Shown here: positions 27,430 through 35,402 of the stretch, piece by piece
Position numbering within the stretch: position 1 is the stretch's first letter
Layout of the letters: the number at the start of each line of letters is the position of its first letter
Assembly (NCBI GenBank): GCA_013816485.1
Contig: JACDEI010000002.1
Coordinates: 98,322-162,321 of the forward strand
Source: Planctomycetota bacterium
GTDB taxonomy: Bacteria > Planctomycetota > UBA11346
Direction: 5' to 3'
DNA length: 64,000 nt
Position numbers and translations under genes: made by a program
The notes under the pieces: generated by a model
What the model was told of the DNA's origin: nothing
The model's database searches: none
What the model saw: only the letters and a program-made list of their open reading frames with translations

Positions 27430-28305
27430 ATGAGCACTACCCACGACGATATTCGCACCACCGTTCGCGACGGGTATGGCGCAATCGCCCGTACCGAGTC
27501 GTCCTGCTGTGGTCCCGCGACCAATGGTTGTTGTGCTCCCGCTGCAGATCCAACAGCGCTCGCCAGTGCTATTGGCTACGATGCTAACGAATTGGCGCAG
27601 ATCTTGCCCGAGGGGGCCAATCTCGGTTTGTCGTGTGGTAATCCTGGTGCCATCGCGGCGCTCAAACCCGGCGAGGTGGTACTCGATCTCGGGAGTGGTG
27701 CGGGGTTCGACGCCTTTCTCTGTGGTCCCAAAGTTGGTGCCAGCGGACGCGTCATCGGCGTCGACATGACGTCAGACATGCTCACGCGGGCGCGCAAGAA
27801 TCTTGACGGTTACCGCTCGCGTACTGGTCTCGACAACATCGAATTCCGACTTGGAGAAATCGAACACCTACCGATCCCTGATGCCAGCGTCGACGTGGTG
27901 ATCAGCAACTGCGTGATCAATCTGTCACCCGACAAACCACAGGTGTGGCGCGAGATCGCCCGCGTGCTCAAGCCCGGTGGCCGCGTCGCGGTCAGCGACA
28001 TGGTTTTACTGCAACCGCTGCCTGAACAGGTGCGCGCTGCGGTCGAAGCCTACATCGGCTGCATCGCTGGAGCCGCACTGCGCGACGACTTGCGCCGCAT
28101 GATGGCGCACGCGGGACTCCGGAACATCCACCTGGAACCGAAGGCCGCCTACGTCGCGACGCTGACCGCAGGCAACGATCCGCTCTACCAACAGGTGCAG
28201 GGCGGTCTGCCCACCGGCACCACACCCGCGGACTTCATCACCAGCATGGATATCGCGGCGGAGAAACCGGCAGCTGGCTGTTGCCCGCCGGGGTGCTGCG
28301 ACTGA
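27430..28305 (+). CDS. arsM: Arsenite S-adenosylmethionine methyltransferase
   Basis: 291 residues. SAM motif I is VLDLGSGAGFDAFL near 84, and the family hallmarks GLSCGNPGAIAALKPGE and ISNCVINLSPDK supply conserved As-binding Cys residues. It methylates As(III) to volatile or less reactive forms. Both ends are Cys-rich: SSCCGPATNGCC near residue 24 and GCCPPGCC at the C-terminus. ATG 27430 has GGAGATCAACC upstream; the frame is open further 5' but overlaps arsC. It is the last gene of the ars cluster and is convergent with pyrF. Confidence 0.93.
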   Translation: MSTTHDDIRTTVRDGYGAIARTESSCCGPATNGCCAPAADPTALASAIGYDANELAQILPEGANLGLSCGNPGAIAALKPGEVVLDLGSGAGFDAFLCGPKVGASGRVIGVDMTSDMLTRARKNLDGYRSRTGLDNIEFRLGEIEHLPIPDASVDVVISNCVINLSPDKPQVWREIARVLKPGGRVAVSDMVLLQPLPEQVRAAVEAYIGCIAGAALRDDLRRMMAHAGLRNIHLEPKAAYVATLTAGNDPLYQQVQGGLPTGTTPADFITSMDIAAEKPAAGCCPPGCCD

Positions 28306-28363
28306 GCAAGCGCCCAGGGCTGGGCGAGCCCATCTCGCCGAGCACCCAGGAGTGCCTGCTGGA

Positions 28364-29314
28364 TCAGCGTGCCTTGGCCAGATCCGCGTTCATCGCATCG
28401 AGCGCGCCACGCGCGGCGCCGGCCCAATCGCCATCCTTCGCCTGTTGCCACGCGCCGATGATGCCGCGGCTGGAGTTGACGATCGCGCCGCGACCATCGC
28501 TGCGTGCACCGGCAAGCGCGTCGGCAGCGGTGCCGCCCTGCGCACCATAACCGGGAATGAGGAAAATGGTGTCAGGCATCAGCGTGCGCAGGCGACGCGC
28601 CTGATCGGGATAGGTCGCGCCGACGACAGCACCGACATCGTTCAAGCCACAGGCTCCAATTCGCTTCGAGCCCCATTCACGTACGAGCTGCGCCGTGACC
28701 TCCATCACCGCCTGCGCATCGACATCGGACATCGGACATCGGACATCGGACGCAACCCTCACATCCTGCAACTCACCCGATGACGGATTGCTGGTTTTGA
28801 CCAGCACGAACACACCGCCGGTCCCAGGCACCTTGCCGATGAACGGTGTGACGCCATCGCTGCCCAGGTAACCGTTGATGGTCAGCCATTCACAAGCGAG
28901 TCCCGGCAACGCCTTGCCGCCAAGACTGGGTGCGGCTCCAAGGAACGCCTGCTGGTAGTGCTCCGCGGTCGAGCCGATGTCGCCGCGCTTCGCATCCATG
29001 ATCACCGGGATGCCGAGCGCCTTTGCGTGCCGCACGGTCTCCTCCAGTGCTTTGACCCCGGCGAAACCGTAGGCCTCGTAACACGCCGACTGTGGTTTGA
29101 CCGCCGCGCAGCTTCCCGCGACCGCGTCGAGCAGCCCACGGTTGAAGGCGAGGAATGCCGCGGCGACCGCTTCGGAGGTGTCGCCGTGTTTCGCCAACGC
29201 GGCTTCCTTCACCGCCGACGGCAGCAGCGCCGGACGGGGATCGAGACCAACACAGGCGATGGAACCGGTGCGGTCGATGACGGATTGGAGCTGGTCGGCG
29301 GCGTGGACAGTCAT
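28364..29314 (-). CDS. pyrF: Orotidine 5'-phosphate decarboxylase, type 2
   Basis: 316 residues; last step of UMP synthesis. The catalytic Lys is in IMDAKRGDIGSTAEHY near 105. GVFVLVKTSNPSSGELQ and IVNSSRGIIGAW are further family blocks of the type 2 (long) enzyme. The stretch of about 12 residues near 188-200 is encoded by four tandem heptamers and has no place in the usual alignment between GELQ and the following helix. The reading frame is preserved, so the enzyme is probably active with a loop insertion. Confidence 0.92.
   Translation of the reverse strand: MTVHAADQLQSVIDRTGSIACVGLDPRPALLPSAVKEAALAKHGDTSEAVAAAFLAFNRGLLDAVAGSCAAVKPQSACYEAYGFAGVKALEETVRHAKALGIPVIMDAKRGDIGSTAEHYQQAFLGAAPSLGGKALPGLACEWLTINGYLGSDGVTPFIGKVPGTGGVFVLVKTSNPSSGELQDVRVASDVRCPMSDVDAQAVMEVTAQLVREWGSKRIGACGLNDVGAVVGATYPDQARRLRTLMPDTIFLIPGYGAQGGTAADALAGARSDGRGAIVNSSRGIIGAWQQAKDGDWAGAARGALDAMNADLAKAR
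28716..28751 (-). repeat. 7-bp tandem repeat inside pyrF
   Basis: Four copies of a heptamer (GATGTCC on the coding strand) lie within the pyrF reading frame and encode SDVRCPMSDVD. The same heptamer occurs inside ispG at 42225-42256 in opposite orientation on the chromosome. Confidence 0.9.
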
Positions 29315-29335
29315 GCGTGCGCCATGCTGCTGTTC

Positions 29336-29380
29336 CCAGCGGCGATGCCAACAGCGGCGATCCCAACAGCGGCGATGCCA
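29336..29380. repeat. 15-bp tandem repeat upstream of pyrF
   Basis: Three near-identical copies of a 15-base unit of the form ACAGCGGCGATGCCA (middle copy with C for G) occupy the 97-base gap between pyrF and the next minus-strand gene. No open frame of interest runs through it. Confidence 0.85.
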
Positions 29381-29411
29381 CGGGCGCGGCCTTCAGCGTT
29401 GGGTCACGCGC

Positions 29412-31040
29412 TCAACGTCCGAGCAGCGTGCGTGCCTCGATCGCCACCGCATCCTTGCCCTTGGCGAGCCATTCGAGCGCCCGGCGGCTTTCCGTGGTCT
29501 TGCCCTGCGCCTCATAGGCCTTGGCGATCAGCAGCAGCGCCGGACGTGCTTCCGGGCCATCGCCGGCAACGCCCGACACCACCACCTCGACCTCGTCGGT
29601 GCGGCCGGCCGCCAGCAACAAAGTGCCGTAATCGATGCGTACCGGATCGGTGAGAATCTCCAGCGGTGCGCTGCTGACGGCGGTCATCGCATCGCGTGGG
29701 CGTTTGTTGTTGATCAACAGGCGGACCTGTTCGAACAGCGCGGTCTTGCCCAGGCTGCCGAAACGCAGGCGCTCATAGAAATCGCAGGCGACGTCGAGGT
29801 GTCCGGTGTTGGCCAGCACGCGCGCATCGGTGAGCACCCTGACCTCGTCATCGACGATCACCGGCGTCGCGGAAGCCGGCGCGCGTTGGCCATCGCTGTC
29901 CGGACGCGCCGGTGCTGCGAGCGGAGCTTCCGCCACCTGCGGCCGGTTCACCGGGCGCGGCGCGGTCTTGGGATTGGGTGCGATGGCGGTCGGGCGGCTG
30001 GCAGCGAGCGCTTCGTAGTAGGCCTGATCGATCGAGTTGTCGGCGACCACCACCGGCGGCTGGTCAGCGGATGCCGCTGGTTTGCCGGCTTCCGACGAAA
30101 CGTAGGGCTTGCCATCGACGACCACGTCCGGGCGAGCAGGAGCCGTCGGCGCTGCTGGCGCTGGTGGCGTGGTTGTCGCCGGTGCGGTCGGTGTGGCCGA
30201 TGCGGTGGATTTCGGCGCCGTCGGCGCGGTGGGGTTTTCTTGCGATGGCGGCGCGATCGGGGTGGTCGGCAATGGCCGGCCATCATCGATGCCGACCTCA
30301 TCCAACGTCGGCAGGGTGGCGACCGCCTTGGCCAAGGCGTCCTTGGGATCGACCGCCACGGGGGCGGGCATCGGCACCAGGTTCAGGTTGCGGCTGGGCG
30401 ACACGGTGACGTTGCGCGCCCGATCGGTCGCCACCAGACGCAGGTGCAGATCGCGGGTCTCGCTCGTCACCGGCACGGTGAGTTCGATCGCGCCGTCGTT
30501 GCCACCGCGATGGATGGTGGTGAAGCGCGCGCCGCCATCATTGCTGGCTTCGATGGCGACCAGTTCCTTCTCGGGGTTGGTATCGGTCACCGACCAGGTG
30601 AGTCGCACCACCGCCTTGGCCGCGGCACGTCCCATCAGCGTCGCATCGAACTGGGCGATCACCGGGGCGACGGTGTCGACCACCAGCACGTAGGGGGGCA
30701 CTTGACCGGCTTTGGGTTCGGCCTCGCTCTGACCAGTGCGGTAGGTGATGCAGGGCATGATGCCGAAGGCACCATCACGGTCAGCGCTGAAGGGGAACTT
30801 CGGCAGGTCCTTGGTGCCTTCCGCGATTTGCAGTTCATGCGCCAGGGTCCAGGTCTTGCCATTGTCGACGGTGACGAACAGACGGGCTTTGGCGACCGCG
30901 GCAGGATCACCGACGTTGCTCAGCGGCAGCGGCTGTTGGCGTTTGCTGGTGTAGAGCACCTGACCAGCAGGCGCGTCAGCGGCGAAGGTGGGCAGCAGGA
31001 ACGGGACGGTCAATGCGGCGGAGCGGAACAGGCGGCGCAT
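29412..31040 (-). CDS. Secreted protein with Asp-box-like N-terminus and TPR-like C-terminus
   Basis: 542 residues starting with a signal peptide (MRRLFRSAALTVPFLLPTFAADA). The N-terminal half is beta-rich with Asp-box-like segments (VTVDNGKTWTL near 60, SNDGGARFTTI near 167). A Pro/Ala/Thr-rich linker spans about 240-300. The C-terminal quarter (about 400-540) has helical repeats of TPR character (LANTGHLDVACDFYERL, LLLAAGRTDEVEVV, AYEAQGKTTESRRALEWLAKG). ATG 31040 is used because GGAGGG precedes it. No known family is recognised. It is probably periplasmic or surface-attached and structural or binding. Confidence 0.7.
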   Translation of the reverse strand: MRRLFRSAALTVPFLLPTFAADAPAGQVLYTSKRQQPLPLSNVGDPAAVAKARLFVTVDNGKTWTLAHELQIAEGTKDLPKFPFSADRDGAFGIMPCITYRTGQSEAEPKAGQVPPYVLVVDTVAPVIAQFDATLMGRAAAKAVVRLTWSVTDTNPEKELVAIEASNDGGARFTTIHRGGNDGAIELTVPVTSETRDLHLRLVATDRARNVTVSPSRNLNLVPMPAPVAVDPKDALAKAVATLPTLDEVGIDDGRPLPTTPIAPPSQENPTAPTAPKSTASATPTAPATTTPPAPAAPTAPARPDVVVDGKPYVSSEAGKPAASADQPPVVVADNSIDQAYYEALAASRPTAIAPNPKTAPRPVNRPQVAEAPLAAPARPDSDGQRAPASATPVIVDDEVRVLTDARVLANTGHLDVACDFYERLRFGSLGKTALFEQVRLLINNKRPRDAMTAVSSAPLEILTDPVRIDYGTLLLAAGRTDEVEVVVSGVAGDGPEARPALLLIAKAYEAQGKTTESRRALEWLAKGKDAVAIEARTLLGR

Positions 31041-31136
31041 GGTGCCCTCCAAGGCGTTGGCGGCGGGATGCTAGGCGGGGTGGGCGGTGATGCCAGCCGT
31101 GCGCGTTGCCGCAGCGCAGGCAACCTTCCCGCAGGC

Positions 31137-32192
31137 TCAGCGCTGCGGTGCTGCGGGCATAGTGGCGCTCAGCAGGCCATCGAGCACGGTCTGATCCGCC
31201 GGCTGGATCACGCTATCGACCTCCAGCACCTCAATCGCCAGCGGATCTTGGCCAGCGATCAGCGCGGCGAGTTTCACCGCGTCCTTGCCGGTGGTCACTG
31301 CCACCGCTTGGTGACGGGACATGCTGTCGCGGATGAGCGTCAGATCGCGCTGGTCGTAGTGGTGGTGATCGGGGAAACGCAGGCTCTCACGCACCAGCCA
31401 GCCATGAGCGACGGCAGCACGTTCGAAGCCGAGCGGATTGCCCAGACCGCTGATCAGGATCACCGCACGTCCGGCCAAGGAGCCGACCGCGCTGGTGGTC
31501 GTACCGACGAGTGGACGCAGGCGTGGTTGATGGTCGTCGACCCGGACCACTGGTTTGCCGCATGCGGCGAGCTGGCTCTGCACCGCCGTCAGCGCTGCGA
31601 CAGTGATGGCGTTTGTGCGGGTAACCACCAGCGCGCCGGCACGCCTAAGCGCACCGCGGCCTTCACGCAGGTAACCGAGTGGCAGGGTCGCCCCGGCAGT
31701 GGGATCCTCCGCGCCCCACGGTCTGGTCGCGTCGATCAGCACCAGGTCAAGATCGCGATGCAAGCGACGGTGCTGGAATCCGTCATCCAGGATCAGGCAG
31801 GTCGCCCCCGCAGCGATCGCACGGCGTCCGCCAGCCACGCGGTCGGCATCGCACACCACCGGGCATTCACTGATGGTTTGCGCTTCGTCGTTGACGCCAT
31901 CGGCAGCGGCGCGGTAGCCGCGACTGATGATCGCCGGACGCAGGCCGTGGGCGATGGCCCAGCGCGCCAGATAGCGCGTCAGTGGGGTTTTTCCCGTGCC
32001 GCCAGCGGTCAGATTGCCGACCGACCACACCGGTACCGGCAGACGAAACACCGCTCGCCAGCCGAGATCGAACAGCAGATTGCGCAGGCCCACCAGCGGA
32101 CGGAACACCAGCCACGCAGGCAGCAACAACCAGCGCCAAGCGGTCGCAGGCAGTTCTTCACGCCACCGGCCGCGCAATCGCCGGATGATCAC
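31137..32192 (-). CDS. lpxK: Tetraacyldisaccharide 4'-kinase (lipid A synthesis)
   Basis: 351 residues. Phosphorylates the lipid A disaccharide at the inner membrane. The family Walker A block is WSVGNLTAGGTGKTP near 65; an N-terminal hydrophobic helix (WRWLLLPAWLVFRPLV) supports membrane association. Later blocks are ISRGYR and the conserved ILDDGFQHRRLHRDLDLVLID. The start is a GTG overlapping the stop of the upstream gene by four bases (GTGA). Presence of LpxK is the best evidence in the window for an LPS-bearing outer membrane. Confidence 0.9.
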   Translation of the reverse strand: MIIRRLRGRWREELPATAWRWLLLPAWLVFRPLVGLRNLLFDLGWRAVFRLPVPVWSVGNLTAGGTGKTPLTRYLARWAIAHGLRPAIISRGYRAAADGVNDEAQTISECPVVCDADRVAGGRRAIAAGATCLILDDGFQHRRLHRDLDLVLIDATRPWGAEDPTAGATLPLGYLREGRGALRRAGALVVTRTNAITVAALTAVQSQLAACGKPVVRVDDHQPRLRPLVGTTTSAVGSLAGRAVILISGLGNPLGFERAAVAHGWLVRESLRFPDHHHYDQRDLTLIRDSMSRHQAVAVTTGKDAVKLAALIAGQDPLAIEVLEVDSVIQPADQTVLDGLLSATMPAAPQR

Positions 32193-33289
32193 AGACGGAT
32201 GGTCTCCAACCCGGAAGGCACGCCACTGCGTCGGATGTGCAGCTCCTTGCTGTGTGGATCGAGCACCACCAGCACCAGCGAGATCGGCACGCGTTCGGAA
32301 TCGGCCTCGACCCGTTTGGCCGTCGAGGTTTGCGGATCGAATCCGAACCACGACATGATGGCGCTCGGCGTCACGCCATTGACCGCCACCACCTGACCGG
32401 CCATCTGTTCCAGGCGCATCTTGCTGGTTGGTTCGCCGACTCCGGACACCGGCATCAAGGTCTCGGAGAGTGGATGGTTGGTGTGTACGCGTGGTGAGCT
32501 AGGCATCGGGTCGTTGAGCTTGACCGTCTGCTGGCCACTCAGTTCGACGGTGAAACGTTCGCCCTTGCCCGACAACCCGTGCAACGCCGCCCCGCCGTGC
32601 CGTGGTCCGACCTGGGCCCGCCGCAACGCGTCGTCGAATCCGGGCGAGGTGAGCATCGAGGCGAGCTGATGGCTGGTGTACATCCCGGCGGCCCCATCGC
32701 TCACCCGCAGTTCGTTCGAGGCCACGGCGATGCCGGCCTCGGACAGTCCGGTGACCGGGCGCAGGCCGGCGAGCGTCAGGCACAAGGTCGCGGGACCGTG
32801 CGTGGGGAGGCGCCGCAGCAGGGTGAGGTACGGGAACAGCGCCGGATCGAGGTACCAGCACAGCGCCATCAGCGCGTTTCCGGACTGCGTGTGGGTGCTG
32901 TCGACCGCGACGAAGGTGCTGGGGTTGGCCGAGACCTGGCAGCCCAGGTAGCTGAGCAGATCGCCATACCCATGGATCAGCATCAGATCGGCCGGCGGCA
33001 GTTCACTGGCGTGCGCCATCGCCTCCAGTTCCATCCACAAGGACGGCTCATGGCGTTGCAGATGACCGAGCGACGGTTCGATCAGGTCGCGCAGCTTCTT
33101 CGGCGTGAGGTTGTGGCCTCCGGGACGGGCCTGCGTGCAGAGCTGGTCCGCGAGGTACTGCGACAACACCTGGAGCCGCGGTTTGAGCCGTGAGCCGAGG
33201 TGCTCGCCCATCGTGCGCGGCGTACCGATCACCGAGACCAGGGGGACGCCACCGATCACCTCCGCATTGGGCCCACTTGCTACCGCCAT
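32189..33289 (-). CDS. C45-peptidase/acyltransferase-like Ntn-hydrolase homologue
   Basis: 366 residues, no signal peptide. Segments such as GTPRTMGEHLGSRLKPRL at the N-terminus and LLSYLGCQVSANPSTFVAVDSTHTQSGNAL near 120-150 resemble the acyl-CoA:6-aminopenicillanate acyltransferase/C45 group, in which a Cys becomes the N-terminal nucleophile after autocleavage; Cys in YLGCQV near 125 is the candidate. LSEAGIAVASNELR and VHTNHPLS further support the family. It is translationally coupled to lpxK, so an envelope amide or acyl substrate is conceivable, but this is inference. Confidence 0.65.
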   Translation of the reverse strand: MAVASGPNAEVIGGVPLVSVIGTPRTMGEHLGSRLKPRLQVLSQYLADQLCTQARPGGHNLTPKKLRDLIEPSLGHLQRHEPSLWMELEAMAHASELPPADLMLIHGYGDLLSYLGCQVSANPSTFVAVDSTHTQSGNALMALCWYLDPALFPYLTLLRRLPTHGPATLCLTLAGLRPVTGLSEAGIAVASNELRVSDGAAGMYTSHQLASMLTSPGFDDALRRAQVGPRHGGAALHGLSGKGERFTVELSGQQTVKLNDPMPSSPRVHTNHPLSETLMPVSGVGEPTSKMRLEQMAGQVVAVNGVTPSAIMSWFGFDPQTSTAKRVEADSERVPISLVLVVLDPHSKELHIRRSGVPSGLETIRL

Positions 33290-33520
33290 GGCGAGATCAT
33301 GTCCTGGGCCAGGAGGCCGGTGATGCCGTCGGCTGGGCGCCGGGACAGTGATCAGGACATACCTGGACCGGATCGCCGGATCAACCGGAACGACATCCGC
33401 AACCAGGAATTACGTCATCCGCACATGGTTGACGGTGCACGGGCGGTCTGCCGGGTTGTGGCTTGAAAGACCATCAAGCGTTCTAAGGTCGGCGCCCGTT
33501 CGAAGCTCAGGAGTCTTGAG

Positions 33521-34183
33521 ATGGGTAAAACCAACGGCGCTACCACCACCAAGCCCAAGGCGAAGGATTCGTCGCGGGAAAAAGCCGCGGCGAAAACCGA
33601 GCGGAAGCCTGAAAAATCCGACAAAAAGAGCGAGAAGGCCAGCACCTCGCGTACTTCGGCCAAACTGGCACCGGCCAAGTCAGCACCGGCCAAGTCAGCA
33701 CCGGCCAAGCCGGTACCAGCCAAGTCAGCACCGGCCAAAGCGGTAGTGCCCAAGCCGGTCGCACCGGTGATCATCTACAAGAGCCCCTTCCCCGCGGACG
33801 AACTGGTCAAATGGCGCCAGATCCTGCTGGCCAAGCGCCACGAGGTCACCGACGACATCGCCGGCTTGGTGAAGGACGCGATGGACGCCGAAGACGGCCA
33901 CACCACCCCGAACCACATCGCTGAACGCGGCTCGGACGCCGACCTCCAGGACCTCAGTCTGGGTGTCGCCGGTGAAGAAAAGGACGTCGTCTGGCAGATC
34001 GACCGCGCCCTGCGCAAGATCGACGCCAACCGCCCGATCCCCTTCGGCCTGTGCGAGCACACCAAGGAGGTGATCGCCAAGACCCGCCTCCAGCTCATCC
34101 CGTGGACCCCGCTGTCGATCGAAGGCGCGACCCACATGGAGTCGAACAACCTGACGTTGGAAGATTTGTTGATCGAAGATTGA
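33521..34183 (+). CDS. DksA/TraR-like protein with basic Ala-Pro-Lys tail and degenerate zinc finger
   Basis: 220 residues. The first about 80 are a low-complexity Lys/Ala/Pro region with five APAKS-type pentapeptides encoded by a 15-bp repeat. Residues about 90-220 match the DksA/TraR coiled-coil and C-terminal region: KWRQILLAKRHEV, AERGSDADLQDLSLG and IDRALRKIDANRPIPFGLCE. Of the four zinc cysteines only that in FGLCE remains; the others are replaced (Thr, Ser, Gly), so zinc is probably not bound. AGGAG precedes ATG 33521. A strong terminator follows. RNA-polymerase secondary-channel binding is the family role, not shown here. Confidence 0.78.
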   Translation: MGKTNGATTTKPKAKDSSREKAAAKTERKPEKSDKKSEKASTSRTSAKLAPAKSAPAKSAPAKPVPAKSAPAKAVVPKPVAPVIIYKSPFPADELVKWRQILLAKRHEVTDDIAGLVKDAMDAEDGHTTPNHIAERGSDADLQDLSLGVAGEEKDVVWQIDRALRKIDANRPIPFGLCEHTKEVIAKTRLQLIPWTPLSIEGATHMESNNLTLEDLLIED

Positions 34184-34208
34184 GAGGTCTGTGGTCGGTT
34201 GGTTTCAG

Positions 34209-34238
34209 ACAAACCCTTCCGGTGACGGAAGGGTTTGT
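34209..34238 (+). terminator. Rho-independent terminator after the dksA-like gene
   Basis: Perfect 13-bp stem, ACAAACCCTTCCG pairing with CGGAAGGGTTTGT around GTGA, with T-rich sequence after it. The loop and the GGGTTTG side closely resemble the hpf terminator at 198-230. Confidence 0.9.
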
Positions 34239-34268
34239 CGTTGGTTCGAGGGAGCACCGCTGTACCGA

Positions 34269-34510
34269 GAGCCCCTTCGGGGGCGGACGATTACAGCCCA
34301 GCACGACAGTGCTGGGTAGCCATGGTGCCCGGACGAGTCCCAGAGGGACGGCCGATCTCTGGCGGTACGCTAGTGCCGCCGTGGACGAATCCTGGTCGGC
34401 GCTCACGCACCGCCCCGAGGTCGGCCATCCCGTCGGGACTCCGTCATCCGCTGCGCGCCGACCCAGCACTGTCGTGCTGGGCTGTATTCGTTTGCCCCTG
34501 GTGGGGCTGT
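34269..34510. repeat. Large compound inverted repeat, two arms of about 105 bp
   Basis: This fills most of the 444-base gene-free stretch between the dksA-like gene and tRNA-Leu. The left arm (about 34270-34375) and right arm (about 34393-34510) are imperfect reverse complements over about 105 bases. Each contains the palindrome CCCAGCACGACAGTGCTGGG (34297-34316 and its complement at 34462-34481), so hairpins nest inside a larger hairpin. No coding potential is convincing. The rest of the gap (34511-34627) shows nothing recognisable. Confidence 0.85.
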
Positions 34511-34627
34511 CTTGGTCGCCACTGGCGTCGTCATCTGGTCGACGATCGCAACGCGACCGACGAGGGAGAACTTCACCGACCGGGTGGCGCAACCGCCCAC
34601 ATCGCATAGGCTCCGCCCATCATCCAT

Positions 34628-34712
34628 GCGGACATGGCGGAATTGGCATACGCGCTAGGTTTAGGTTCTAGTCCCGAAAGGGTTGTGGGTTCGAGTCCCA
34701 TTGTCCGCACCA
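34628..34712 (+). tRNA. tRNA-Leu (anticodon UAG)
   Basis: 85 bases with a 7-bp acceptor stem (GCGGACA / TGTCCGC) and encoded CCA end. The anticodon stem CTAGG/TCTAG encloses loop TTTAGGT, giving anticodon TAG. The T arm GTGGGTTCGAGTCCCAT is standard, and the long variable arm (TCCCGAAAGGGT) marks a class II tRNA. A run of five T bases follows. Confidence 0.95.
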
Positions 34713-34790
34713 TTTTTACTGAGCCATCCAAGCATTGATTGCTTGGGAATAGCAGGCCATAATAAGGGTCGGCGAATAAGGAACACACAC

Positions 34791-35342
34791 ATGCATCGTA
34801 AACTTTTCGCGGCACTCCTGATCCTGTCATTTGCGCTGCCGGGATTCGCAGAATCGCTGGAAGAACGTGTTGATCGGTTAGAGAAAGAGTTGGCGATTCT
34901 CAAAGCACAGGTTGCTCAGTCTCTGCAGCTCCCAACCGTTGTGGGGCCCGTGAGTGAAGTGAAGGACAAGCAGCAGTCGCTGATGGAGATCGTTGTCTCG
35001 AGCAAGAAGTTTCAGGACATTGATTTTGCTGCTGGTGTGTCGAATGCGGGCGTCTATTGGGACATTCAATATACCTCCCGTTTTGATAAAGCCGTTCGTG
35101 CGGTGAAGGGGAAGGTCGTGATCACGGATCTTTTTGATGAATTGAAGCTTTCTATCGGATGGACGATTGATGTACCACTAAAGTCCGGAGAAACGAAGAC
35201 GGAGAAGGGCCGCGGCATTCGATACAACCAATTCATGGCACCGCACCAATGGCTCCGCAATACGGATATCAAAGATATGAAGTTCAAGTTTATCGCAGAA
35301 CAAGTCATCTATGAAGATGGATCGAAGGCGGAACTAAAATAG
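34791..35342 (+). CDS. Small secreted protein of unknown function, atypical base composition
   Basis: 183 residues. Signal peptide MHRKLFAALLILSFALPGFA is followed by a short heptad-like helix (ESLEERVDRLEKELAILKAQV, residues about 20-40), then a beta-rich domain with no family I recognise (DIDFAAGVSNAGVYWDIQYTS, IGWTIDVPLKSGE, FIAEQVIYEDG). ATG 34791 is used because the signal peptide starts there; AAGGA lies about ten bases upstream. Codon use is visibly less GC-rich than in all neighbours. The gene stands 78 bases after tRNA-Leu, a usual integration site, so acquisition by transfer is likely. No integrase is present. Confidence 0.75.
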   Translation: MHRKLFAALLILSFALPGFAESLEERVDRLEKELAILKAQVAQSLQLPTVVGPVSEVKDKQQSLMEIVVSSKKFQDIDFAAGVSNAGVYWDIQYTSRFDKAVRAVKGKVVITDLFDELKLSIGWTIDVPLKSGETKTEKGRGIRYNQFMAPHQWLRNTDIKDMKFKFIAEQVIYEDGSKAELK

Positions 35343-35402
35343 CAAAGTCGACCGCCAACACTTCCCACTCACTACCACTGGGCCGCTTATATCTCCGTGG
35401 CT

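Noticed and set aside
29097-32396. Very long plus-strand open frame opposite pyrF, the secreted protein and lpxK
   Set aside because: Antisense frames are commonly open in GC-rich coding DNA. It covers three well-supported minus-strand genes and the translation has no family features.
34269-34510. Insertion sequence or attachment site beside tRNA-Leu
   Set aside because: No transposase or integrase frame exists, and the palindrome does not duplicate the tRNA 3' end. It is kept as a repeat of unknown origin.
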